Origin: Marivirga sericea
GTDB taxonomy: Bacteria; Bacteroidota; Bacteroidia; Cytophagales; Cyclobacteriaceae
Assembly: GCF_900177665.1 (NCBI RefSeq)
Contig: NZ_FXAW01000001.1
Span: 248,001-312,000 of the forward strand
Reading direction: 5' to 3'
DNA: 64,000 nucleotides
Below, piece by piece: positions 55,493-64,000 of this stretch (positions within the stretch are counted from its first letter, which is position 1; each line of letters starts with the position of its first letter). The notes beneath the pieces were generated by a model, which was not told where the DNA came from, searched no databases, and was given only the letters and a program-made list of their open reading frames with translations. Both the position numbers and the translations under genes were made by a program.

Positions 55493-58462
55493 ATGAAGCA
55501 CGGTATACTTATTCTGCTGATTTTAACAATCAGCTTCAAATCTTTCGGGCAGAGCACTACAATTAATGGTGTTGTGACTGATCAAGCAGGGCAGACACTA
55601 CCTGGTGTGAATGTCATGATAGTTGGTAGTCTAGAGGGAGCTGTCACCGATTTTAATGGAGAGTTCAAACTAACTGCTAGTCCCAATGATGTTTTACGCT
55701 TTAGCTTTATTGGATATAAACCAATTCAGATTACGGTTGGAAGCAAAACCAATATGACCATCCAAATGGAAGAGGATGTGGAAACTCTTGGTGAAGTAGT
55801 TGTAGTTGGGTATGGTAGTCAAAAGAAGAGCGATGTCGCTGGTTCAGTGGTGAGTGTAGAGGTAGAAGAAGCAACAGCCATTCCAACCACGAATGTTTCA
55901 GAAATGCTACGAGGAAGAGCGGCTGGAGTTCAAGTGAACTTGGGAGACGCAAGACCTGGCGGAAATTCAAATATAGTCATCAGAGGAAACGTTTCTGTGG
56001 CACCAGGTGGAAATGCTCCATTCGTGGTGGTAGACGGTGTGCCTTTTGACGACTTGAATGATATTCCACCAGATGATATTGCAAGTATAGAGATTTTAAA
56101 AGATGCTGCTTCAACCGCTATTTATGGCTCTAGAGCTTCTAATGGTGTAATTCTTGTTACTACAAAAAAGGGAAAGTCCGGCAAAGCTACCATAAACTAT
56201 CATGGATACACTTCAACGCAGTCCGTGATCAGAAATTTTGATCAATATGATGGCCAAGAATTTATCGAATTAAGAAGAGAAGCTAATAGAAATAGATTTA
56301 CTGGTTTGTATTTAAATGATGAAAATATTTTCTCACCATTTGAATTACAAACTATTGAAAATCAAGAATTTGTTGATTGGGAGGATTTAGTATTGCAAGA
56401 TGCAACAATACAAAGTCATTCGCTTAGTTTTTCAGGGGGAGGTGAAAATACCAAAGTTTTTTCTAGTCTCAATTATTTCGATCAGAACGGTATCATCCCA
56501 AATTCTGGCTTTGAAAGAGGAGCCTTCAAACTCAACATTGATCAAAAGCTGAATGATAAGCTCTCACTTAATGCTATTCTAAATTACCAACTTTCAAATC
56601 AAGATAGAGAAACCGGCGGATTAAATTTTACAACTCGGTCTCCTCTTGCAAGAGCGTTTGACGAGGATAATGAATTAGTGAAGCTATATTTAGGCCCATC
56701 TGATATTCGGGTGAACCCATTGTGGGATCAACGAGAGTCCGTTGACGAAACCAAAACAAATCTTGCTGATATTACTTTAAATTTATCGTATGATATTTTA
56801 CCGAATTTAAGTTACTCCCTTAACACCTTCGTGCGAAATAGAAATACCAATAGAGGTCTTTACCGCTCATCTCTGCATTCTGCAGGGGATGAAGGTATAG
56901 ATGGATTTGGTTTACTTTCCAATACTCTTTTTAGACAGGTGTTGATTGAAAACATTGTTAATTATAAACCACAATTGGGTGATGCTCACTCTTTAGATTT
57001 CACTGGTGTAAACGCCTTTGATCAACAAAACAATGAGTATACTCAAATTGATAAGTCTGGATTTACAAATGACGCCCTCGCTTACAACGGCAATGCAACT
57101 GTTTTGCTGAATAATTTCAGGAACGTATCTCAGCGAAGACTACTTTCATATATGGGTAGGGTTAGGTATGGATTTCGTGACCGCTACTTAGTTGAAGCAA
57201 CTGCCAGAGCAGATGGCGCTTCTGTTTTCGCAGAGAACAATAAATGGGGTTTTTTCCCGGCAGCATCCGTTGCATGGAAAATGCACAATGAGACTTTCAT
57301 GGAAGCAGTGCCAGTAGTAAATGAACTTAAGTTGAGAGCAAGTTATGGAGCCACAGGTAACCAAGGTATTAATTCCTTAGAATCGCTTGGTCGTGCGGAT
57401 GACTTACCCTATATCTTTGGTGGACAAACTGTTGCTGGCGCAACAGCATCATCAAGGTTGCCCAACCCAAACCTAAGATGGGAGACCACCACAACGCTCA
57501 ATACTGCAGTAGACTTTACTTTATTTAATAATATTCTAAATGGTACTGTAGAGTATTATAAAGCCAATACCACAGACCTCTTGTTAGATAGAGCTATTTC
57601 TGGTACGACTGGATTCCAGGTTAGTCGATTCAACGTTGGTGAGTTGCAAAACCAAGGGATTGAGGCAGCGGTAACTTCCTATATATTAGAAAGAGATGAT
57701 ATAGGTTGGACTTTAGGGGTAATCTTCTCGAGAAATGTAAACGAAGTTATCTCTCTAACTGGCGAATTGGATGAAAATGGCGAAGAGATTGACATCAATG
57801 ACACGTCAGGCAGGAGGTTGTCTGTTGGTGAATCCATTAACAACATTTGGCTTCCTAAATATGACGGAATCTTCCAAGAGGGTGACGATATAGCGGCTTC
57901 AGGTAACCCGTTAGCCCAGCCTGGAGATGTTCGAGTAATTGATCAGGACGGAAATGGTCAAATAGATAGCAGAGATAATGTATTCATCAATACAGATCCC
58001 GATTGGTTTGGGTCTGTCAACAGTACTTTTCGATTGAAAGGTTTTGAACTTTTTGCAGACCTTTACATCGTGCAGGGTGCTACAAGGTTGAATACTGTAT
58101 TAGCAGATGGCGAATTATGGAAGGGTTCCATAAACGGAATCAGAACTGACTACTACACACCTGAATTTCCATCAACCGAGTTCCCTAGACCAAAACCGGA
58201 TACACATTTACACCTTTTTCCTTTTGCTGTAAGAGACGCCTCTTACATTCGATTGAGAACCGTGACTTTAAGCTATGCCATACCTAATGAAGCTTTTGAA
58301 AGGATTGGTTTGAAGAGGGGAAAAGTATATCTGACAGGAACGAATCTATTGACTTTTACAGATTTCAAATCATATAGTCCAGAACAGAATCCTTTAAATG
58401 GTTCAGAAACAGCTTTCCCAGAAACGAGAAATATAACGGTTGGTCTAAAGTTTGGATTTTAA
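55493..58462 (+). CDS. SusC/RagA-family TonB-dependent transporter (beta-glucan locus)
   Basis: The start at 55493 (MKHGILILLILTISFKSFGQ) gives a proper signal peptide; an upstream frame start at 55436 is unlikely. The 989-aa protein has the carboxypeptidase-regulatory-like domain (GVVTDQAGQTLPGVNVMIVG), a plug with the SusC signature LKDAASTAIYGSRASNGVIL and a barrel ending NITVGLKFGF. It is paired with the SusD gene 12 bp on and a GH16 glucanase after that, so the likely cargo is beta-1,3-glucan (laminarin) oligosaccharides (inference). Control by the divergent HTH regulator is likely. Confidence 0.94.
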   Translation: MKHGILILLILTISFKSFGQSTTINGVVTDQAGQTLPGVNVMIVGSLEGAVTDFNGEFKLTASPNDVLRFSFIGYKPIQITVGSKTNMTIQMEEDVETLGEVVVVGYGSQKKSDVAGSVVSVEVEEATAIPTTNVSEMLRGRAAGVQVNLGDARPGGNSNIVIRGNVSVAPGGNAPFVVVDGVPFDDLNDIPPDDIASIEILKDAASTAIYGSRASNGVILVTTKKGKSGKATINYHGYTSTQSVIRNFDQYDGQEFIELRREANRNRFTGLYLNDENIFSPFELQTIENQEFVDWEDLVLQDATIQSHSLSFSGGGENTKVFSSLNYFDQNGIIPNSGFERGAFKLNIDQKLNDKLSLNAILNYQLSNQDRETGGLNFTTRSPLARAFDEDNELVKLYLGPSDIRVNPLWDQRESVDETKTNLADITLNLSYDILPNLSYSLNTFVRNRNTNRGLYRSSLHSAGDEGIDGFGLLSNTLFRQVLIENIVNYKPQLGDAHSLDFTGVNAFDQQNNEYTQIDKSGFTNDALAYNGNATVLLNNFRNVSQRRLLSYMGRVRYGFRDRYLVEATARADGASVFAENNKWGFFPAASVAWKMHNETFMEAVPVVNELKLRASYGATGNQGINSLESLGRADDLPYIFGGQTVAGATASSRLPNPNLRWETTTTLNTAVDFTLFNNILNGTVEYYKANTTDLLLDRAISGTTGFQVSRFNVGELQNQGIEAAVTSYILERDDIGWTLGVIFSRNVNEVISLTGELDENGEEIDINDTSGRRLSVGESINNIWLPKYDGIFQEGDDIAASGNPLAQPGDVRVIDQDGNGQIDSRDNVFINTDPDWFGSVNSTFRLKGFELFADLYIVQGATRLNTVLADGELWKGSINGIRTDYYTPEFPSTEFPRPKPDTHLHLFPFAVRDASYIRLRTVTLSYAIPNEAFERIGLKRGKVYLTGTNLLTFTDFKSYSPEQNPLNGSETAFPETRNITVGLKFGF

Positions 58463-58474
58463 AAGATAGAAGAT

Positions 58475-60094
58475 ATGAAAAATTTAGTTAACAAAGCGCT
58501 TTTAAAAAGTAGATACTTTCTATGGTTAGTTGTATTAATGCTGGGTACTGCATGTGAGGACGAATTTTTGAAAGACGAATTGCTTTCGGATACCTCAGTA
58601 GATTTCTTATACTCAACCCCTGAGGGACTTGAGTCTGCGGTGGTTGGTCTTTATTCACTCAATAGAAATCTTCATTCAGACCTGAGCTTAAATGGTACGA
58701 TTCCATTGATACCGCAAGCAAAAAGTGATATTTCCGTTGGAATAACGGGCGAGGTTTCACTGTACAGTAGATTGTTGTGGGGAGCAAGTCTAGGTGATTT
58801 TGGTACAACCTCAGGTATAAATGCATATTGGGTCCATTATTATAGATTAGTGGATAGATGTAATGCTATTATTGATGGAGCTGAGAATCTAGAGGGTATT
58901 AATGAAGAGAGAAAAAATCAGATTCTTGCAGAAGCAAAGGTTATGCGTGCTAATTCATTGTTTACCCTTTACCGTTTATTTAATAATATCTTCATTACAA
59001 CTGTGCCTACTTCTCCTGATAATGCCTTCGAAGCTCCTCAGGATAAATCCTCTGAGGAAGAAATTTTTGCTTTGTTGAAGGCGGATCTAGATTTTAGCAT
59101 CAATAATCTAGAGTACCAAACGAGTGAATTTGGACGATGGACAAAGGGTGCCGCACGGCATCTAAGAGCAAAAGTTGCCATGTGGGAGGAAGATTGGACG
59201 GGTGCTGCCTTGCAAATCGATAGCTTGATTACAAGTGGTGCTCATGCTTTGGTAGGTTCTACTGCCGATGTTTTTACCGGTGACTTGAACCACTCTGAAA
59301 CCTTGTTTGCTCTTAATTTTATGAGAGAAACTATTGGGGGAGGTGGACCACATATACTTAGTTGGAACGTTGTTTCTGCCTACGCTGAAGCTCCAGGTTT
59401 GCTGCCGTCCATTGAAAATGGTGGCTCAGGTGTTGGCTTTCTTTCCTTGAATGATTATATGATTAACTTATTGGAAGAGGATCCAAATGATGATAGGAAA
59501 AACAACACCTATTACATCTTCGACTACAATTATAATGATGAAGCAACGCTTCCAGCTGGTGCTCAACTTGGTGAGCCCCTAGATTTATATGAGAACAGTC
59601 CTGATGATATGAATGAGTTCATGCTTTACTACAGAAGGCAAAACCCGGGAGTTCTTAAGTTTTTGGATGCCACAGCCGAACCAACCGATAGAAATCATTT
59701 TCAAAATGTTATGATTTACAGATTGGCTGAATCTTACTTGATTGGTGCGGAGGCACATATGATGTCGGGCAATACTGGTAAAGCTTTAGAGTATTTAAAT
59801 GCGGTTAGAACAAGAGCAAATGCCGCACCTGCGACCCAAATAAGTCTAGAGACTGTTTTGGATGAGCGTGCTCGAGAATTAGGCTTTGAAGGTCAGCGTT
59901 GGTTCACTTTGAAAAGAACCGGATTACTATTTGAGTACCTAATTGATCACATGAATAATGACAATATGAATGAATCCTATCCAGAGGGAAATCCTAAGGA
60001 TATTCTGATGGAGTATATGCAAAACTGGCCAATTCCAGAACAACAGATAGATCTTTTGGGACCGGGATACCCTCAGAATGAAGGTTATAACTAA
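58475..60094 (+). CDS. SusD/RagB-family outer-membrane lipoprotein (beta-glucan locus)
   Basis: The 539-aa protein has a lipoprotein signal with Cys27 (VVLMLGTAC). SusD features are the N-terminal TPR-like helices (LVDRCNAIIDGAENL; KVMRANSLFTLYRLFNNIF) and the C-terminal 'E-R-A-R-E-L-x-F-E-G-Q-R-W' signature (VLDERARELGFEGQRWFTLK), ending in a typical IPEQQIDLLGPGYPQNEGY tail. It captures glycans at the cell surface for the preceding SusC. The next gene on the strand is the GH16 enzyme, 240 bp away, with a potentially structured segment between them. Confidence 0.94.
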   Translation: MKNLVNKALLKSRYFLWLVVLMLGTACEDEFLKDELLSDTSVDFLYSTPEGLESAVVGLYSLNRNLHSDLSLNGTIPLIPQAKSDISVGITGEVSLYSRLLWGASLGDFGTTSGINAYWVHYYRLVDRCNAIIDGAENLEGINEERKNQILAEAKVMRANSLFTLYRLFNNIFITTVPTSPDNAFEAPQDKSSEEEIFALLKADLDFSINNLEYQTSEFGRWTKGAARHLRAKVAMWEEDWTGAALQIDSLITSGAHALVGSTADVFTGDLNHSETLFALNFMRETIGGGGPHILSWNVVSAYAEAPGLLPSIENGGSGVGFLSLNDYMINLLEEDPNDDRKNNTYYIFDYNYNDEATLPAGAQLGEPLDLYENSPDDMNEFMLYYRRQNPGVLKFLDATAEPTDRNHFQNVMIYRLAESYLIGAEAHMMSGNTGKALEYLNAVRTRANAAPATQISLETVLDERARELGFEGQRWFTLKRTGLLFEYLIDHMNNDNMNESYPEGNPKDILMEYMQNWPIPEQQIDLLGPGYPQNEGYN

Positions 60095-60157
60095 TATTGT
60101 TGCAAGTATTTAAGGAAAAGGAACAAATCATGTATATGTGTTATATAAGTTAATTTT

Positions 60158-60303
60158 TTAAGGTCAATTACTTTGTGAACTGAAATGCTGCTTGAGGCAT
60201 TTGAATGCTTTGTCTGATGAGAGAAAAGGTGCTGTTACACCTCCTTCAGAATCTGTTGGACCAGAATCTACTGATGGCTGACCTTAAGATTTTTATTTCT
60301 TTA
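60158..60303 (+). ncRNA. Candidate structured RNA between susD and the GH16 gene
   Basis: TTAAGGTCA (60158-60166) and TGACCTTAA (60279-60287) could close a long-range stem. Inside are two local hairpins: AAATGC/GCATTT (60183-60188 with 60197-60202) and AGGTG/CACCT (60227-60231 with 60238-60242). A T-rich run follows the outer stem (60289-60303), as after a terminator. It could be a small RNA, a 3'-UTR element or a regulatory leader of the glucanase gene. A decayed mobile element with short inverted ends is an alternative. No known RNA family was recognised. Confidence 0.35.
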
Positions 60304-60334
60304 TCATAAATCTAATTCACTTTAAAAAGAAGGC

Positions 60335-61468
60335 ATGTATACTTATAAAATAAAACCATTAGTCTTATTTCTACTTATTAAAATAAGTCTCATTACACTA
60401 CTTGCTTTTGAGTCCGCTTCAATGGATTTAGATGTAGTTCGAGAGAATCTGCAAATAAAAGTGGAGTTAGTAGGGGCTGATGATTCCAATCCAAATGGTG
60501 ATGGTTCTGGGAAAGTATTTATATCTGCCTCAAAGACTAATGCCTTACGATATGCCTTTCGGTTTGATGATGGAGAGCTTCTAGAAAGCGAGTCGGGTAA
60601 GATAGAGCATTTATTTACAAAAGAAGGAGTAAATACCTATACAATGGTTGTTTGGGCTTATTCGGAGTCAGGACAATTTGTAAGCAAACCTATGGATCTT
60701 GAGGTATTAAGGTCTTTTAGTAATTTCTCAAATCTAGTATTTTCGGACGAGTTTGAGTATGAGGGAAAGTTAGATGAAGAGAAGTGGTTTCACCAAACCA
60801 TCGCTCTTAATGACGGAAGTTGGTTCAACGAAGAAGTACAGCATTATACAAACCGGATTGAAAACTCTTTTGTAAGTGATGGCTCATTAAAGATAAAAGC
60901 GATTAAGGAAGAATACACTTATGAGGGTTCCACCAAATCTTATACCTCTGCTAGGCTGAACAGTAAATTTGCATTTCAATACGGACGTGTTGAAGTGCGA
61001 GCAAAGCTTCCTGCTAGTGCAGGCACATGGCCTGCAATCTGGACTTTGGGAGCAAATGTAAATGAAACTGGAAATTATTTTGGAGACAAGTTTGGTAGTG
61101 TTGGCTGGCCAGCATGCGGAGAAATTGACATAATGGAACAAAAAGGAGAAGATAAATCTAAGGTTCTTGGCTATTTTCATTGGGGCGATACCAACACAGG
61201 CGAATATAAAACTACAGGTAATGAGATTTCGATTGCAAATGCAGATGATAGCTATCATGTGTATACAATGGTTTGGAACGAAGTATCCATTAAACTGAAA
61301 GTGGATGGTAAAATAGTGATTGACCTTCCAAATACCCAAGATAAGCCTTATGATAATCCACATTATGTACTATTGAACATAGCAATGGGGGGTGCATTAG
61401 GAGGGCCCATACCAGCAGATTTTACAGAGGATACTTTTGAAATCGATTACATAAGAATATATCAATGA
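60335..61468 (+). CDS. GH16 endo-beta-1,3-glucanase (laminarinase-like)
   Basis: The 377-aa protein has a hydrophobic signal region (LVLFLLIKISLITLLAFESA), a PKD-like module at about 45-125 (GSGKVFISASKTNALRYAFR) and a GH16 catalytic domain from about 130 to the end. The catalytic ExDxxE motif is GEIDIME with nucleophile Glu263, Asp265 and acid/base Glu268. The Trp-rich cleft (AGTWPAIWTLG) and the NIAMGGALGG motif are typical of laminarinases. It should cut laminarin outside the cell or in the periplasm for uptake by the adjacent SusCD pair. The N-terminus lacks a clear lipobox. Confidence 0.93.
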   Translation: MYTYKIKPLVLFLLIKISLITLLAFESASMDLDVVRENLQIKVELVGADDSNPNGDGSGKVFISASKTNALRYAFRFDDGELLESESGKIEHLFTKEGVNTYTMVVWAYSESGQFVSKPMDLEVLRSFSNFSNLVFSDEFEYEGKLDEEKWFHQTIALNDGSWFNEEVQHYTNRIENSFVSDGSLKIKAIKEEYTYEGSTKSYTSARLNSKFAFQYGRVEVRAKLPASAGTWPAIWTLGANVNETGNYFGDKFGSVGWPACGEIDIMEQKGEDKSKVLGYFHWGDTNTGEYKTTGNEISIANADDSYHVYTMVWNEVSIKLKVDGKIVIDLPNTQDKPYDNPHYVLLNIAMGGALGGPIPADFTEDTFEIDYIRIYQ

Positions 61469-61641
61469 GCTTGTAAAATTATGATTGAGGTTTGATTCAG
61501 GCTTTTGACTCGATCGTTTTTTATAATTTAAATAAAAGTGGCTTAAAATACAGACAAAACAATTTAGAAAGTGAAATCGCTGGGCCGAGAAATAAGGAGG
61601 GCAAATCCAGTATTCGTAGAAGGGGTCATCAGGATATTGAC

Positions 61642-61706
61642 TGCAAAAAATTCCCGGTCAGAACTAGTGGAAATCGTTTGATCAGTAGCTTAATTTTCTC
61701 TTTCAT
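61642..61706 (-). pseudogene. Fossil start of a second copy of the HTH regulator gene
   Basis: Read on the minus strand from 61706 the frame begins MKEKIKLLIKRFPLVLTGNF, which aligns with the start of the regulator at 55156 (MKEKNKVLFILLSLLMIGNF). It stops after about 22 codons and nothing further of the 965-aa protein can be recognised down to 61469. The upstream region is conserved as well (61707-61871 against 55157-55320). A copy of the regulator plus its divergent promoter was therefore duplicated and then lost, next to the SusC gene at 61993. The rest of 61469-61641 shows nothing else. Confidence 0.75.
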
Positions 61707-61992
61707 TTTCCCGATGTTACTTGTTAACAATTTGGTAAAATATGGTAAGATTGTAGTAACGGAGGTGAAAATAGTGTAGAAAAAAACCAGACATATGTAG
61801 TGACTTAAAAAGGCTTCTATTTGTCTTAAATGTTCATTTAGATGATAATTTGATGTGGTTTTGAGAAATTGAGTTTGTAGTGTTGATGTATTTATGATGT
61901 ATGCTGAAAATTTGGATACTTTCTTTAATAGTGCTCATTTGAACCCTGCTTATGCTAAGAACGCATCAAAATATTTAATCAGATTATAACAA
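61707..61992. promoter_or_regulatory. Upstream region of the third SusC gene, partial duplicate of 55157-55320
   Basis: Contains the repeated block GATGTGGTTTTGAGAAATTG at 61852-61871 and AAGATTGTAGTAA further left, in the order found between the intact regulator and its SusC gene. Survival of the block after loss of the adjacent regulator copy suggests the site is still used, perhaps by the regulator encoded at 52259-55156 acting in trans (inference). Confidence 0.5.
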
Positions 61993-64000
61993 ATGACTAT
62001 GAAGCACTTTTTAACCTTATTTTTATTGATACTATGCACGTTCAGTGGTATTGCCCAAGATAGGACAGTTTCCGGTGTGGTTACTGACGAAAAAGATCAA
62101 CCTCTTCCCGGAGTTAATATTATGATTGTCGGAACTTCTTCAGGAACTACCACTGATTTCGATGGGAATTATAAATTGTCAGTAGATGATAATGCCGTTC
62201 TCAGATATAGCTTTATTGGATATACAACGACTACTGCAAATGTTAATGGACGATCTGTGATCGACATTAAAATGCAATCAGATTTTGAATCATTGAGTGA
62301 GGTTGTAGTAGTAGGTTATGGTAGTCAAAAGAAATCGGTGGCATCAGCTGCGATATCTACAGCTGACGTGGAAACCATGGAAAAAATGAGTGTTCCTAAT
62401 GTTGGCAGATCTTTACAAGGCTTAGTTAATGGAGTATCTGTTAGTGGGGTTTCAGGACAACCAGGGAACAACCCAACTATTCTTATTAGAGGGGTAGGAA
62501 GTAATTCAAATAACAGGCCTTTAGTTGTAATTGATGGTTTACAGACACAAGTTGAAAACTTAAATGCACTTTCTCCTAGTGATATTGAATCAATTCAGGT
62601 ATTAAAAGATGCAGCTTCAACTGCTATTTATGGTACAAGAGGTGCTAATGGTGTCATAGTAGTTAAAACAAAATCAGGTAAGCCTGGTCAAATGAGTTTA
62701 AATTACAATGGCTCATACTTTATCCAGTCAGCATGGGAAACACCTCAAATGTTGAACGCAGAGCAGTACGTTGATATAATTAACGAAAAATACGAAAATG
62801 GTAATACTAATTTACCTTTAGGTTTTCCCGAACGAGGAACAACACCTGCTTTTGATACTGACTGGATGGACAGGCTTTTTACGGAAGGTAGTATTCAAAA
62901 TCATAATTTGTCTATAAGTAAAGGTACTGAGAAAGGACATTTATTTGCTTCAATGACGTATACCGGTCAAGAAGGTATTATAGCTCCTGAAAAATCATAT
63001 TTTGATCGATTAACAGTAAGACTTAATTCTGAAACTGAAGTGACAGATTTTATTACTTTTGGACAGAATTTGGCTGTTACTGCTACAAGATCTAGTGCGA
63101 TACCTGAAAACAACGAGTTTGGAACTCCTATTGCAGATGCTATAGTCTATGATCCAATAACTCCTGTTTTTGACAATAATTCTCAATTCGGATTTGCTCA
63201 ATCTCCATTTGTGCAGAAGGAATATATTAATCCTTTCAGTAGGATATTTATCAATAATAGCGAAACTAGTTCTGAGCAGATTTTTGGAAATGCATTTTTA
63301 GAAATTCAACCGATAAGTTGGTTGAAAATAAAAACAGATTTAGGCGTCAATAGATATAGTCAAATAGTTGACAATTATTCACCGGCTTACCAATTGACCC
63401 CAGCCATTTTTAATCCTAATAGCACAGTTGGGAACCAAAGTTACAGCAATTTTAGATGGCAGTGGGAAAATTATGCTACAGCTACTAAAGAATTTGGGCT
63501 GCATAATATTGAAGCAGTTCTAGGTTCTACTGCTATCAGATTTACTGAAAAGTCTTTTGGTGCCTCTGGTCAAAACTTACCAGTTGAAGCAGTTGAAAAT
63601 GAAAGTTTAAGATATGTTAATTTAACTCCTGATTCCTCAAGAAGAGCTTATGGAGGAGCAAGTGCTCCAAGAATTAATTCAAGTATATTTTTCAGGACTT
63701 TATATAATTATGATGAAAAGTATCTAGCTACGGTTTCGTTTCGTAGAGATGGATCCTCCAACTTTGGTAGTGAATACAGATTTGTGATTTTCCCTTCTTT
63801 TTCGGCTGGATGGGTAGCTTCTGAGGAAAGTTTCTTCGCTATTCCTTTTGTTGATTTTGCGAAGCTTAGAGTTAGTTATGGATCAAACGGAAGTGATAAT
63901 ATAGGTGCTTTTAATTACACTAGTTTAGTTACATTTAATAGTACCTATCAGTTCGGTGATGCTTCAAATCAAACAATTTATTATGGTGCAGCACCAGCTA
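61993..64000 (+). CDS. SusC/RagA-family TonB-dependent transporter, 3' end beyond window
   Basis: An open frame of 669 codons runs from the ATG at 61993 (MTMKHFLTLFLLILCTFSGI, signal peptide ending AQ; 61999 is an alternative start) to the window edge without a stop. It has the carboxypeptidase-regulatory-like domain (GVVTDEKDQPLPGVNIMIVG), plug and SusC signature (LKDAASTAIYGTRGANGVIV) and much of the barrel. It is a paralogue of the SusC at 55493. A SusD partner would be expected just outside the window. It probably belongs to the same beta-glucan region, and its own regulator copy has decayed. Confidence 0.93.
   Translation, partial: MTMKHFLTLFLLILCTFSGIAQDRTVSGVVTDEKDQPLPGVNIMIVGTSSGTTTDFDGNYKLSVDDNAVLRYSFIGYTTTTANVNGRSVIDIKMQSDFESLSEVVVVGYGSQKKSVASAAISTADVETMEKMSVPNVGRSLQGLVNGVSVSGVSGQPGNNPTILIRGVGSNSNNRPLVVIDGLQTQVENLNALSPSDIESIQVLKDAASTAIYGTRGANGVIVVKTKSGKPGQMSLNYNGSYFIQSAWETPQMLNAEQYVDIINEKYENGNTNLPLGFPERGTTPAFDTDWMDRLFTEGSIQNHNLSISKGTEKGHLFASMTYTGQEGIIAPEKSYFDRLTVRLNSETEVTDFITFGQNLAVTATRSSAIPENNEFGTPIADAIVYDPITPVFDNNSQFGFAQSPFVQKEYINPFSRIFINNSETSSEQIFGNAFLEIQPISWLKIKTDLGVNRYSQIVDNYSPAYQLTPAIFNPNSTVGNQSYSNFRWQWENYATATKEFGLHNIEAVLGSTAIRFTEKSFGASGQNLPVEAVENESLRYVNLTPDSSRRAYGGASAPRINSSIFFRTLYNYDEKYLATVSFRRDGSSNFGSEYRFVIFPSFSAGWVASEESFFAIPFVDFAKLRVSYGSNGSDNIGAFNYTSLVTFNSTYQFGDASNQTIYYGAAPA

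Noticed and set aside
61492-61779. A 95-codon open frame on the plus strand
   Set aside because: It runs antisense through the fossil regulator start and the duplicated promoter region, has no credible start context and no coding pattern.

Overview
The window looks like a chromosomal segment of a Bacteroidota species, most plausibly a marine, gliding member of the Cytophagales (Marivirga-like, not proven). The basis is three SusC-type transporters and two SusD-type lipoproteins, SprB-type repeats with a type IX secretion (T9SS) C-terminal sorting domain, many lipoproteins with a Bacteroidota-style lipobox, a membrane-anchored one-component regulator with a Y_Y_Y domain, AT-rich DNA and almost no Shine-Dalgarno sequences.

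Region 1 (1-2481) is decayed accessory DNA. A frameshifted tail of a polymorphic-toxin-like protein overlaps a candidate immunity gene, and a second immunity-like gene follows. Next comes a fossil of the start of the large gene that begins at 11140, nearly identical over 42 bp but with its ATG changed to ATA.

Region 2 (2482-23200) holds a DUF5995 gene and then a run of large surface-protein genes: an outer-membrane barrel, a four-helix-bundle gene bounded by heptanucleotide repeat arrays, a 1479-aa fibronectin/zincin protein with a toxin-like tail, an overlapping membrane protein (candidate immunity), a 1634-aa secreted protein with repeat DNA translated inside it, a fibronectin type III protein, and a 1488-aa SprB-repeat protein with a T9SS sorting domain. 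Gene order, overlaps and the decayed cassette upstream suggest a T9SS-linked surface apparatus that carries exchangeable toxin/immunity modules. This is the best candidate in the window for a poorly described system.

Region 3 (23213-44298) is a sugar-utilization locus under a divergent LacI regulator. It has SusC, SusD, a terminator hairpin, two CRTAC1-like FG-GAP/UnbV lipoproteins, a PAP2/vanadium-haloperoxidase-like lipoprotein, a trehalase lipoprotein, two sodium/solute symporters and a GH13 alpha-glucosidase. Trehalose or related alpha-glucosides are the likely substrates. A 44-aa membrane protein overlaps the second symporter, and that overlap fixes the symporter's start.

Region 4 (44377-52193) is mixed housekeeping: two OmpA/PD40-repeat envelope proteins, a DUF2911 protein, a 3-methyladenine DNA glycosylase, a universal stress protein, a TetR regulator and a deoxyhypusine-synthase-like enzyme.

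Region 5 (52259-64000) is a beta-glucan (laminarin-type) locus: a divergent membrane-bound HTH regulator, SusC, SusD, a possible structured RNA, a GH16 glucanase, a decayed copy of the regulator start with its conserved upstream region, and a further SusC that runs off the window end.
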